A stretch of DNA of 58,896 nt from Phaeoceros laevis (Eukaryota; Anthocerotophyta; Anthocerotopsida; Notothyladales), in the NCBI GenBank assembly GCA_049999765.1, contig JBNGIQ010009210.1, forward strand, positions 103,680 to 162,575, written 5' to 3'. The notes below the pieces were generated by a model. That model searched no databases. It was not told the DNA's origin and was given only the letters and a program-made list of their open reading frames with translations. Both the position numbers and the translations under genes were made by a program. Of this stretch, positions 10,894 to 23,497 are shown piece by piece (within the stretch, counting starts at the first letter, position 1; every line of letters begins with the position of its first letter).

Positions 10894-13720
10894 ATGAATG
10901 GCATTTTGCTGCTCGCCACCCAGCTGCTTGCCGGAGTTTTTCTCTTCTTTGCGCCGTCGCTTCTGGTGCAAGTGAAGTGGTCCTGGACCCTGTTTCGCAA
11001 GGGCTCGGGCAGAATTGGTGCCACCAAGTGGTTTGAGTGGCTTCCCTTGTTCGGGGACGGCCTCAAATTCTACCTCATCCCGGAAAAGTTCTGGGACACC
11101 CAGCTTGCTCGGTATACCCACCTCGGCCATGGATGCTTGCTTATGCTTCGCTTTTTTGCCTGCCTTCCTCTTGTTTTTTCGCTTTGCTTGGCTTAGGAGG
11201 CAGAGGAGTGGAGAAAGGGGAGGGAAGGGCTTGTAGGCAATCCAAATCCGGTTGGTTTCTCTGCTTCGCCCTGCTGACAAGTTCAGCCGGTCCCAGCTCT
11301 AAACTGATTCTTTGGTAGGTCATTGAGGGGACAAAAAAAATCAGGTCGCCTGCCTGAATTTTGGATGCCTGGAGTGCCAGAATTTTGCGGGGTTGTGGTC
11401 GCTCAACTGCGCCTGATTGTGGCGTACCTAGTTGCGTCACGGGNNNNNNNNNNNNNNNNNNNNNNNNNNNNNNNNNNNNNNNNNNNNNNNNNNNNNNNNN
11501 NNNNNNNNNNNNNNNNNNNNNNNNNNNNNNNNNNNNNNNNNNNGCCTTAGCGCTGCTCCTGAAACAGTTAATTGATTGTGCTGTTGTTGTCTCTGCAGGC
11601 ATGGCAACCTGTTCCTCACCAACCTGTTCGGAAAGCCGACGTTCATGGCGTCTGCGCCAGAGACCGTCAAGTTTGTGCTGCAGACCAATTACAAGATGTT
11701 CTCCCCCAGCTACCCCAAGCCCGTGGACCTCATCCTCCGAGGGACGGACCCCTGGGAGGGAGAATTCCACCTCCGGATGCGCAAGGTGCTGCAGGCGCCG
11801 TTGCTCCCGGAGTCGCTCAAGTTGAAGATGGACAGCTTCGATGCTCTGGCGCGCTGGACCATCGGCGGGTGGAAGAATCGCAAGGGCCCTGTTAACGTCC
11901 ACGACGAGACAACCAAGGTATGCTCGCTTGCTTATTGCTTCTCTTCTCCTGAGCTAGGTTGGGTTGGCAGTTTTTTTTTTCCTTGCCTGGTGGGAGCATT
12001 GGCCCTGAATGTGTTGTGCATTGCTTCGGCTGTGCAGTTTAGCCTGCATGTGGCGCTGGCGGCCGTGTGCAGCGTGGAGCCCAACGAGATGACAATGCTG
12101 CTCCTGGAGAAGTACCTCACCCTCGGCAAGGGCCTCGCGGTTTTGCCCATCAACCTCCCTGGCTTCGCCTTTTATCGAGCAATGGAGGTGAGCAGGGAGA
12201 AATAGGTTTTTGTGTGTGTGTGTGTGTGTTGGTTCAATCCGTTGTTGGCTGAAAGCAGCGGCGGCGGCGGGGGACATGGTGTTTCTATCGGTCACTCACT
12301 CGCAAGTCTTGTTTTTTTCCTCCGTTCTCACAATGCTGTGACGTGGTCGGATCTTTGCTTTTCTCCAGGCCAAGAAGGCGATTGTCCAAGAAATGCAAAA
12401 GCTCCTGGACGCCAGGAGGCAATCGAGGGAGACCACCGACTTGAAGTACAATGACATCCTCGAGTCCTTCTTGTCGGAGAACGCGCGCGAGGGAGGACAA
12501 ATGTTCTCCGACTACGAAATCCAAGTCAGCCTCTTCATCATTTTGATTGCCGGCGAGGAATCGACCGCCACCCTGCTCGCCTGGGTGGTCAAATTTTTGA
12601 CCGAGAATCAAGACATCCTGCAACAAGTGAAGGTACCTAATGGAGCTGCATCGGAAACCCAAATCTTTTTGTTTCCCTCGATTGCTGCGTCGATTCTAGG
12701 GTCTGCTTTGTTTGTTTTGTTGCACAAGTGTAAGACGTCTTTGAATTAACTCTACCAGCTGCCTGCCTGCTTGTGTGATCAGGAAGAGCAGGATGGAATT
12801 CGAGCCAGCAAAGGCTCCGCCGAGGAGCCTCTCACTTGGGCGGACATCAAGAAAATGCCACTAAGTGGACGGGTATGTCACCGTGCTGTCATGGCAGTCC
12901 TCACTTGCAGATGCTCTGTCGTTTCCTGTGTCTCCTACTGTGATCGTCGACCCTGACACACTTGCTGTCTGTCTGCGATGTGGCACCAGGTCATCCAAGA
13001 GAGTCTCCGTCTCGGCAACCCGATTCCTCTGACCCCTCGAGTTGCTCTCACTGACGTGAAGCATAATGGTGAGTAAAGCTGCAGCATTCACGTTTTCTGT
13101 ACTTGTTGCTCCCTCCCAGCCTGTATTGTCCATGACGAAACGTTCCTTCCATGGTCGGTTTCTTTGTCCTTTTCTTGCTTCCTCCCGTAGTCTCTTGTTT
13201 TCTCTTCTGACCGACACACAAACATCTTCTTCCTGCCTGCCTGCCTACAGGATACATCATTCCCCGGGGCTGGAATATCTACCTCAACTACAGGAATGTG
13301 CACATGAACCCCCAGTTCTACCCCAACCCCACCAAGTTCGACCCTTCCCGGTTTCTGGAGACTCCCAAGCCCTACACCTATGTGCCCTTTGGTGGAGGTT
13401 CCCGCTACTGCCTCGGCAACGAGCTTGTGAAAATCGAGTCCCTCATCTTCATCCACTACCTCGTCACCTCCTGCAGGTAACTTACTTCTGTCTGTCTTCT
13501 GTGACTGTAATGGCACGTATGTATATGCTCGAACTTTCTGGCTACTTCTGGTTGAGGACTCACCTGGGTTATGTTGCTTGCTTGCAGCTGGGAGCGGTTT
13601 GGAAAGGACCAGGGTGTGCAGTACTGGCCCTCGCCCCGCCCCAAGGGAGGCTTCCCCATCACTGTGCACAAGGAGCCTGACCCCGCGGTAGAACCGCAAA
13701 AGGCTGCATCTGAAGCTTAG
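10894..13720 (+). CDS. Cytochrome P450, CYP85 clan (8 exons)
   Basis: A heme monooxygenase of the CYP85 clan, whose plant members act on steroids, terpenoids and hormones; the exact substrate is not readable. Exons I infer: 10894-11111, 11599-11917, 12038-12187, 12369-12632, 12783-12872, 12990-13068, 13251-13476 and 13588-13720. All have GT-AG borders and matching phases, and give 492 residues, normal for the family. The protein opens with a hydrophobic ER anchor (ILLLATQLLAGVFLFF). It then has the I-helix IAGEESTATLLAW, the K-helix QESLR, FDPSRF, and the heme loop FGGGSRYCLG with the cysteine ligand. The I-helix has Ser where most P450s carry the oxygen-activating Thr, with a Thr next to it. 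Intron 1 contains an N gap. The ATG at 10894 is chosen because the anchor follows at once; an in-frame ATG at 10831 is possible. It converges with NOT1. Confidence 0.9.
11444..11543. other. Assembly gap (100 N) in P450 intron 1
   Basis: A placeholder gap of exactly 100 N lies wholly inside the first intron of the P450 gene, so the protein prediction is not affected, but intron length (now 487) is unreliable. Confidence 1.
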
Positions 13721-14996
13721 AATTTCTGTGGGTAGCAAGAATTCCTCTGCCAAGTTCCGCGACACATCTCACGGGCAGATCTGTCACTGTAATCCCCACT
13801 TTAACCAGTAGCATCAGAACCGGATTAGGGATGTTGTGCACTCATTGAGAGACAAACACTATTTTTTGTGATCTAACTCTGAGACTAACCTCGGCACATT
13901 GTCGCTCATTCCCCGATTTGATTGGAATGTTTTAAAGAAAAGGAGGAATTTTCGCCTGTTTCCAGCTTATGTGATTGAGAGACCTGCCTGGGTCCTGTCT
14001 GTGAAGTGTGCTACTGTTATGAGTCACCCACCACGTTGTCGAGTGGGTGCCGCCTTTTTCCCACAATTGCTTCCATTCCCTCCTTTTGGCTTGTCGCTGT
14101 TGGAGTTTTGTCGTTGATTGTCCTGGAGCTAATGACCGTCTCAATGCATGTTGCAGTTCAGTAGTGCTGCGAACCCTGCACAATCCTTGTTCTTGTTCTA
14201 CCATGGCCTCAGCTGAGTTTCTTCCAAGGACATCGTCACATCGGCCAATATCTTCTTGCTATTGCACCTCACATATGCATTTCCCCACTGATCTCGAGAT
14301 GGGCAGCTCAGCGGATTATGCTCGATCATCCACACCCGTTTCTTCTTAGACTAGTCCACTCGCTTTCGAAAGACTTGGACTGCTGCATGAACCGTCACTG
14401 ATCGCGCTGTTCATGTATCCAATGCCTGCATCGGATCCGTCATCGAACGCCACCCTTCTGGCCTTGGTTGGCCTGCATGCAATAGAAACATCCACCTCGT
14501 TTACTAGGTGCAGGGTGACAGCGAAGGTGGGTGATGTTCGAAAAGCCATCAGCCAATCCCAGATGAGAAAGCTTGGAGTTTCCAAAATAAACTCGCAAAC
14601 AGTAAATTCCTTTTTACAATTGCAGACAGCCACATCAGGAAACGCGACATTCCATACGCTTCCTCCCGCCGCAAAATTGCGATTGGTTAGATTCGTTACA
14701 ACTCCCCTTACTCAAAAGAATCCCACCAAAGAAGAAAACCACCACAAAAGAATTAACAGGAAAATCTACCCAATAATTAAATCTGACCTCCGAAGCTACA
14801 GCTACACTCTCCCCACTTCGCTCCCTTCAGCTACACTGGTACCCTTGAAAAGTACGAAATAAGTTCCGTCTCACTTGTGCTGTCGCTCGAAGGGCGAGAT
14901 CACCCTCCTAATCTACTGCTACCAGCAAGACTAGCCATATGGTACACATAGCACAGTGCTAAAGTCCCTACTCCAATGCTGCAACAACATTTCCAC
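13721..14996. other. Intergenic space between convergent P450 and NOT1
   Basis: Both neighbours end here (P450 stop at 13720 on plus, NOT1 stop at 14997 on minus), so the stretch should hold their 3' UTRs. Short open frames on both strands look random. I see no further gene. Confidence 0.5.
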
Positions 14997-17900
14997 TCAT
15001 TTCCCCCCAGGAGGGAGAAGCGCCAGAAACATATGCCTGATCTGCGGATCCTCCATGAAGGCACAATCCCAAAGTCCAAGAGCCGAATTTCTCGCCAGCT
15101 CAATGACAGTTACCTTCAACCCCCATGGATGTGGTCTTTGAGCAACAAATCGTTCTATAAGCACCCGAGCAATCTGCTCCCGCCAGACCTCCTCCTCAAA
15201 CTTGGCAAACAGGTACAGGAGAACGCAGGAAAAGTAATGTGTGTGACTGTTGGGATACCGCAGATGATCTGCAAGAGCACTGCAAAACAAGTGCCGCCCT
15301 TCCCTGTCAAGCTCAACCATCAATGTATAAAAGATAGTCATTGGAGCACTCCTGCCAATCTGTTTCCAAGAGGCCTTTGCCTCCTGAGCAGATGCCTGAA
15401 GCCCTCTGATTGCCTCGACGCCAATCCTAAGAACTAGGGCCCGCAGCAAAGGTACATTGTATGGAGTGCCTGCTTTCCTGGCTTCTTCTTCAGGAAGCAG
15501 GAGCCGTTGCTTCAGGTTCAGAGAAGAAACAGATTCAGCCTGCCATGTCCTCAAGTAATGATCCACTTCAGACTTCAACACCTCATCCCCCAGCTGCGTG
15601 TCTGACAGGATGAGTGGGGCCACCTGCATCTCTGGCAACATGTCAACCTTCAAGCTAGAAGAGAGTGGGTCTGGCAAGATCACCTTCCGAGGAAACGCAC
15701 TTAATATGAGATTTCGCATCTGGATGCAGGTTGAAGGAATTTCAGCACACAAGCTGAAGTAGTAGGCAGACAAGAACTCCGGGAAGTCATGTAGCAAAAC
15801 GAGGAGCACCCTCAGTGTCCCCTTGTAAAGTGTAAGAATAGGCTCGACCAGACAGGCAACCCGTAAGTAGGGCTCCAAAAACTTGAGATGAGCCACCAGC
15901 AACCTGTGGAATAAGGGCCAACCAGCCTCAGAGCTGGTCAACAGCAGCCGTGGCATGAACTTGCGATGGCTGACCAGCTCCCACCATGCAAATGTCCAGC
16001 AGGGCAATCTGGAGGGCTGAAGAGATCCAAGTGCATTTCCAAAGGATGTCAGCACTTGCAGCTTGATAGGGTCCCACTCGACTGCACTGAAATCCATGAG
16101 CCATGTCACAAACAGGCGAAAGTATAGCCTGGGGTGAAAGTTGTGTGTCTTCTCATCCGCATTCTTCTTGATAACACGGACAGTCACCTTGAGGGCCTTC
16201 TTCAGAAGATTCAGTTCTGCAATACCTGGTTCCCCACCAGCATCGCGCCTGACCAGCAGCACTACAAGCTTGGCAAAAGTATCAATTGCTGTGAATGAGG
16301 GGCCCTCATCAGGATACATGCTGGAAACAGAAACGTCAGTGTTCAAGCTGTGAGTAACAGCCAGCTCCAACAAACTTTGAAAGAACGGGTCAAAGGTCTC
16401 GTCTTTGCCAAGGAGATCGGACCGCTGCAGTTGTGCCATAAAATCCACACAGCCCTTGTCACTGGATGCAGCAGTGGTTTGACAAATCAGCATCCACTTC
16501 TGGAAAAACCGAGCGGCCTGGTCACGAAGGCTTGCATCAGCTGCTCTTGCGGCGATCGTATTTACACTCCCAACAGATTCAGTTACCAGATCTGACGAGT
16601 TGCCACCCCCACTGTCCTCAGAGTGGGTCATCTTCTTCTCCTTGAGTTGCGAGGCTTCCTCGAAAAGAGCATTTGAGACAAAACCCATAGGCAACCGTGC
16701 TGAGGGATCAAGCTCATCATCTGGCATTTCAGCAACAAGTAGTCCCGCAGAACCTGCCGGCGATTCAGGCGCAAAGGAATAACTCACAGTCTCTGAAACT
16801 TGCCCACCCACCGGAAGACCTGTCGCAGACATGGGCCCCTTTTGTGGGAGAAAATTTCCATATCCCTCATACGCTCGTTGCCATGAGCTGGATGACCGAA
16901 TAGGTTTGTAGGGCTGAGTCTCACTTCCTTGCCGGGTATATCTTGACCCTTGATAGACTGAAGGCCCTGATGGATGACCCTGCTGTTGTCTCCACATGGC
17001 AGTATCTGATTCACGCATCTCCCTCATTGCCTGTAGAGCAAACCTGATTGTTGCATCTTCCACTGCTGCAAAACCAAGGCTAAGGTTGTCGGCAGTGACA
17101 AGTTCTACAGCTTGCCCTAAGAGATCCCCTTTTATCGCCAGCCCTTTGGACAACATAAGGGCAATGTTGTTATACATCGCAGTGCGAAACTGATCCTTGC
17201 AAAGCCCAGCTAGCCGGCCAGCAAGACCAGCCACCATGATGTATGCAGCCTCATGTGCCCTGCTCGGCTCTTTCTCTGAAGCATAATCCTTTGACACAAG
17301 TACTTGAGTAGTTGTGACAGCGAGTCCCAAGTAGTGATCAAAAATGTGCTGCAAGGTTTCCTCTATCGCTTTCTCCATGCCCTTCTGCACAAGAACCTTG
17401 AACTGCTTCCCACAAGATAGCAATCTCTGGTTCATGACCACCGCTGGCGACACAGTTGGGAAAGTGGTCATCGAGCTAACCCCTACAGGCTGATAAGGTA
17501 CAACCAATTCAACTCCAAGCTGTGTTGATCTTGGCATCCCAGGGGCTGAGGCCCCACCATCTCCATAAGAAAGGGTTGCCACATGTGATGCATGGGCAGC
17601 CAAAATCCGCGAAGTACCTTTGTCAAACTCCTCAGACGTTGGTAGTTTCAGGGACGTTTCAGTTGGTATCGACAGCGATCTCTCCTCCTTCACAACTGCT
17701 TGCTGAGAGTGGCCTGGACTTCTCCCCTTGAAATCAGGGTTATCATCCACTTCACATGTCCGGCCAATCAGCAGCTCTGAAGCTCTGAAATTGTGCAACT
17801 CCACATCAATGTTCTTGAAAAAAATCTCAATTTCGAACTGCAGATTCTTTTGAAGATTTTCAAGCATGTAAATTTCTGCAAGCAGGCCAAGGATGGCCGA

Positions 17901-20900
17901 CGTCCAAGGGTTAGGGAGCCGATACACCATAGTCGACTGACATGGCTCTATGACCTTGGTGATGAAGGGCAACACGGCAAACATAAGTCCTTTCTCATAT
18001 GCCTCCAAAAGTAATAGTTTTGGATCCACATCCCGAGCCCTCAGGCAAGCGTTCTTGCCTATAGTAAGCTTCCCAAGCCAACTCCCGAGATTCCTCAGGA
18101 GCTGCCGTTCCCCAACACTGGACCACAGAAGGTTTGAACTCAGAAGCACCTTGATATTCTCCAACGTTGATTGCAGCACTTGAGCCTTCACCGTGCCGAG
18201 ATTGACTTTGTCAACAAACTGGAGATACAGGTCATGAAAGTTGGGCTCTATGCTAGCCCTCTCCACCACTAGATATTGGGCAAACCAGAGATGATGTTCC
18301 TGCTGCAATACAGTCTTCAACTCCTCAGATTTCAAGTCGATATTGCTGACTGAAATGTTGTTGATAATGAAGATGATCTTGCTCCTCAAAGTCGCATCAG
18401 GTGACGAAACAGGAGGGTCCCTGTTTTGGGCAGCAGCAAGAAGTGTATCTATTGGAAGAGCATGACCCAATGAACCAGAAGGCTGTTCTGCAGTTGCAGC
18501 TGCTGGAAGAGCTGCCCCCTTTCGATCTCCAAGAAAAGATGTATGCTTCATCTGTGAGGTGGTTACTTGAACTGGAAGGCTCTCAGGGGATGAAGTTGTA
18601 GCATTTCCAAGAACATAAACCTTCTCCGTAGTTGCATCCTCACGCTTCTGCAAGAACTGAAGGTGCTGCTGCTGGTGCTTGGGGCCTGCTAAACCATCAC
18701 TTGCCCTGAACTGTTCTATTCCCACAGGCCGAGTAACTGCCCCAGAGATAGATGTGACTGAAGCGCCGTCTGCAGCTGCTGAATCCTCTAATGCTTGTAA
18801 CAAATCCCCATAGGATACATGTGCATACGGTAGATCCAAAATCATTTTGGAGTACCAAGGCATCTCACTCAAACAACTTCTGAAATGGTCCATAGCTGTC
18901 AACCCAAATTGGAAGATTCTTGTTTCTGCAGGATTCCCCAAAGCGAAAAACACACATTTCAATCCAATGCCGACAGCGTCATCTGGTGAGACCGATTGTA
19001 CGAGTGACCCCACAACAGCTGCTGTTATCTTAAGTTCCCTGTCAGAAAGGGATGGAATAGACTCATACTGCGTACAAATACTCCTCAGCATCAAGCCAGA
19101 TTCTTCTTTCCAAAGGGCTGACCCATTCAGGTGGTCTAGGAAAGACTTAGAAGGTTTGCCATCGTCCTCCTGAGGAAAAACACCTGCCATAGAGTGAAGC
19201 CACATTTTTGTCAGTCAGTTGGCAGCACGCCTTCATCACATTGACTTCCATGTACCCGGAACTGCATGCACTCAGGGACAGAGGGGTCATTACCTTCCAA
19301 AGCATCGAAGAACACTGCTTGCACCTGCAGAGGAAGGATAGATCCCCGCTCATTTCCTGCAGAACCCCCTTGGTATGCCTTGACTTTCTGCACTACGAAT
19401 GTTACGCATGCTTGGAACATAACATCTTTGTGGATAGCCAGATGTTTTTCCAACCACCTCCGAAGTTCTGGAAGATTCTCCTTCCAATGGCGAGCAGCCA
19501 GGTCAATTGAAAAAGAGAAGGGAGTTGCATCCAATATGATCTGCAGAATCTCCAGATTAAGACACACCTCCACAAGAGTCGGAGTGGTACTCGGATCTTC
19601 AGCACGTAGACCAACCAGTTCGCATGTCACAATATCAGGGCTCAAACGCCAAATCTGCCGCAAATGTGGTCTGTTTGCTTCCACCCCAAGAATGAACTGG
19701 GGCAGAACAATAGCCAGCAAAGCTGACTGCACAAGCTTCCACTCCGTCCTGATCTCAGCCAGCTTCATCATCAACAGCCCCGGCCCCCAATTTACAAGAT
19801 TCTCCAGAACTGGGCGCCTCAAAGTACTTGCATGCCCCATTTCTGACAATCTGCAGAGTACTCCTAACAAGTCTAGTGACAGCCATTGTTGCGCATCGTA
19901 GGGCGACTTGTACTCCCTCCAGCCCTTTTGAGCTGAATGCTTGTCAGACGAAAGGAAACGCTTCCCAGCATCAGGAGGAGTTGCAAGCGCATATTTCAAA
20001 AACGAAAGCTGCCCGTCATAGTTCTTCCAAATTCGTCCACACACCCTGTCCATGGGGAACGGCTCCTGACAACCCTTTCCGAAGAAGGATAACAGAGCAT
20101 CGAACGTTTCTTCGTCTGACACAAGGAAACCCTCATAATCCAATCCCATCATCACAGAAATCCAGTCAGTATCTGGATGGAACTGCCGGATCGTGTCTAT
20201 CAGAACGTTGACGTCCCAAGCGGTTGCCGTGGGCTGCTCTGGTGGAGGCACAGATGCTGTTCCAAAAGCCCCTGCAAAACATGCATACGCGCCTGACGCA
20301 GAGTTCAAACCCGTATGGGTCCGTGCCACCATGCCCGCTATCTTGGAAACATCCGCCTCGGAAATAGAGGGGAACACCGACAGGACCTCCCTGCAGCGTA
20401 GGGCATCCGAGGTGCAATCATAACCCAGTTCCTCCACAACATTGGCCACGTCCGTCGCACCAGCAAGCTGCTGCAGCAGGCCATCATTAAGGTGGCCAGA
20501 TGACGAGGCCGCCTGCTCAAAAGTCCTCAAACAGTTCACCTCGCTCACCTCCTGGCCAAAAAGAGGAGCGAGCAACAACGAGCCGTCGGATTTGGAGTGA
20601 CGCGAAGGCAATGCTGCCACGGAAGCTGCTGCTTGCTTGGCTGACCTCCCAATGCGATGTAGGTGACAAGAAACCTGATGCAACACATCTTCCGACAGCT
20701 CAGGGCCAGGACCCTGCAAAAGCTCCGCCACAACGGAAGCACAAAATTTCTGGCTCTCACGACGACGGCTCTTGTCTTCAGCGCTGCCTAGGGCAAGCCC
20801 TAGGCGCACGCGTTCGGGCAGGGCCAGGTTGAGAGCCTGGCACAAGTCCCTCAAGAACTGGTCATTCAAGCCTCGAATCTGCCTCACCGCCTCGCACAGC

Positions 20901-21154
20901 AGCGTGGGGAAATTCGGTTGTGGCAGAAGTTGCCGTATCACAGCAGCCAAAAGTTGCCGTTCCAGCGGCACCGTCTCCGCGTCGCCGTCCCCCAGATGGG
21001 CATCCTCCAGGCAGCCCCGCAACACCGTCAAGCTTCCACTAAGACCGCCGCCAAGCTGGTTGAGCTCCAAAACATCTGCGTCGCTGGCACCCGCACTGTG
21101 AGAAGAGGCAAGCAAACCTACATGGCCGGCCAGCCATGATGTTGGGGAAGACAT
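14997..21154 (-). CDS. NOT1: CCR4-NOT complex scaffold subunit NOT1
   Basis: The scaffold on which the CAF1/CCR4 deadenylases and the NOT2/3/5 and CAF40 modules assemble to shorten mRNA tails in the cytoplasm. Two open blocks join across a 110-bp GT-AG intron (19184-19293) with matching phase, giving 2015 residues. The N-terminal 620 residues are helical HEAT-like. Near residue 890 lies the MIF4G domain that holds CAF1 (IIFIINNIS...EHHLWFAQYLVVER). Near 1210-1330 is the CAF40-binding DUF3819 domain (DHYLGLAVTTTQ...AHEAAYIMV). The last 380 residues are the NOT1 C-terminal domain (YKGTLRVLLVLLHDFPEFL, IPSTCIQMRNLILSAFPR, LRYPNSHTHYFSC, HPWGL). The protein is shorter than the Arabidopsis one (about 2,400) but has every domain. 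One intron in over 6 kb is odd for this gene, which is intron-rich in other plants. Confidence 0.93.
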
Positions 21155-23497
21155 GGGGATACACAGCGAGTGGGAGCTGGCTAGTTCAAGCTACACAAAA
21201 GGAGGAGGGAAGGCCCCTTGCGGCGCCTGCCTCCTCTGCCGCAGGCCAAAACAGCAACACCAGCCAGCCGTCGTCGTCCAAGCCCTCAAGGGCTCTTGCA
21301 GCCGCTTGCTCAAGCAGGTTAGGACCTCGTCTCCCTGCTGTGCTGTCGAGCCGCTTTGGGGGGAAGAATCGCTGCCGATGCCGACCACGAGAGGCCGGAT
21401 GCCACATGAGCTGGACGTCACTCTTGTTTAAGGTCCTAATCTGCCGGGCGATGATGGCTACGACGAAGCTTCTCGCGGTGCCTCAGCAAGTTAGGCCAGC
21501 CAGACTGTCGACTCTGAACCTTCGTCATTCCTAAAGGAGACGATACTTTGAATATTAGGTCACTGAAGCTATGCATCTATGCTTTACAGGACGTACATTG
21601 GAGAGTGGATACTTAGGGCATGAAACTTTTCCGTAATGGCAGAAGGGCACATGGAGACACTGGGGAGCTCGCGCGTGTGAGACGGTCCTGACATAGCTAA
21701 GGTCAGCCAGCGCGGACCTCGGGAGTAGGAGTTACGGGGGAGGGAGATTAGCCAAAACTCAAGTATGGTTCAGGGAGCCGCGATCCGAGATGGAAAACCA
21801 GCCAGGACTGCTGGGAGTCTTCCTGGGGCTGGAAAGGAGAAATCACAGCCCTGGAGTCGGATTTCATTGTGGGGAACTGCTTTGTGGACATGTGGGGTGT
21901 ACAGGATGCGTGCAAAGTGTTGGAGTCTGTGTAGAGCAAGCAAATATGTGGTCAGCTCACATGGACAACGACGATTTCAGGGATACCCTTCAGTCAGCCT
22001 GATTATGGTCAAGTAGGCCTTCCTTGCTCCTTACAGGAATTATGCAATTGGAGGGTGCAGCTCAGGCTGCTGCGGTTGCCTGTAGCAAGCTTCTAGCCTC
22101 GCAGGTCTGGGAAAAGGGAAGAAAATTACCCATGACGACATTGTCAAAGCAGGTGATTTATCAGTGCTTACGAAAGGCATTCTGACATGAACTGCATTGT
22201 GGCAGGACATGCTATCCAGGAGACAGTTATATCGTACTGACTTGTATGAAGGGGATGAGGCGGGATGGCTTCCCGGAGACACCTCCCATCACATTTGTGA
22301 GACTTGTTGCTGTATGAGGCACCCATGTTGGCATGGTTGTGAGAAGGGCTGCAATACTTTGAAGGTACACGCAACTTGGGAAAGCTATGGGAATGGTGAG
22401 GGCGGGTCAGAAAGCATAGCTAGAAGCTGGTCTTGATCAGAAAATGCATAATACTGTGGAACCTTCAGGGGCGGCCTTCAGCACGTCGTCTCCAGGTAGC
22501 ATTTTAAATGTCGTGTGTCACACTTCCACGTCCCAGAGAACTATTCCTATAAGGCTGGTGTTGATAGTCTTTCTCTTGCTCGAATGCCCTGGAAGTTGGA
22601 CACTTGGCAAGCAGGGAGTCGTTTGGGAATGGAGAGCCACGTGGTGCCAGGTTACGTGATGCCCCAAACCGGTTTCCATACAGTACATCGTAAAAATGTG
22701 TTTTCGACACAGGAATGTGTTGGAGTCACAATGGTTGAGTTGCAGCGGGAATGTGATCAATGACGCCACCGCTGCCTGACGATTGAGAGTCGTTGGACTT
22801 ATCACAATTCATGAGACATCACCTCGCAACGTTAGGTTTATTCATATGTAGTACGTAAGTGGATGAGACATCTGACATCGACTGGTAAACGCTCTCTTTA
22901 ATCACACAGTAGTGTCGGAAATCAGGATTCGACACAAACAGGCAGAGGAAAGCGATATCCATCGATGAATGCGCCACCCAGAGCTCCTTCCCGTGATCTC
23001 TCAAGCCCGGAGAGGCACTGCGTGGATCATGATCGATGTTGTCAACATCGTGAACATGATAAGAGGACCCCACATGCTTGTAAAGAGGAGTTGTCCTTCA
23101 ATCGCACGATCATATTTTCCACACAAGATTTGCAAGGCTTGCAAGTACTAGTCTACTGTGCAGACTACATTGCACCCAAGGGAATTCGGGCTTATGTAGA
23201 GCTAAGTTGATCGGTCTCTTTACAGTTCGCCTTGTGGGCACATGAACTTAGCTGTACAGAGTCCTACTCTGCTGCTTCGACCAAAAAAGGAAGCCAGACC
23301 TCGTGCTTTGACCTCCGATGCACAAGAGGATGAGAGGCAAGATAAGAGGTATGCTGGTCAGCAACCAAAAGCTTGAGCAAGTTGCCTTCAGATTCGTGTC
23401 CACCCATCTGAAAGGAAGACGGAATGTTAAGCTGAGTCTTCGAACGTCACCTGTAGACCAGATAGAAAACACTAATTTATCTAGATATGGATGTCAT
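21155..23497. other. Intergenic, presumed NOT1 promoter side
   Basis: About 2.3 kb with no gene I recognise on either strand. The part next to 21155 should hold the NOT1 promoter and leader; no clear TATA box was seen. The remainder is medium-GC, low-repeat sequence with only short random-looking frames. Confidence 0.4.
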
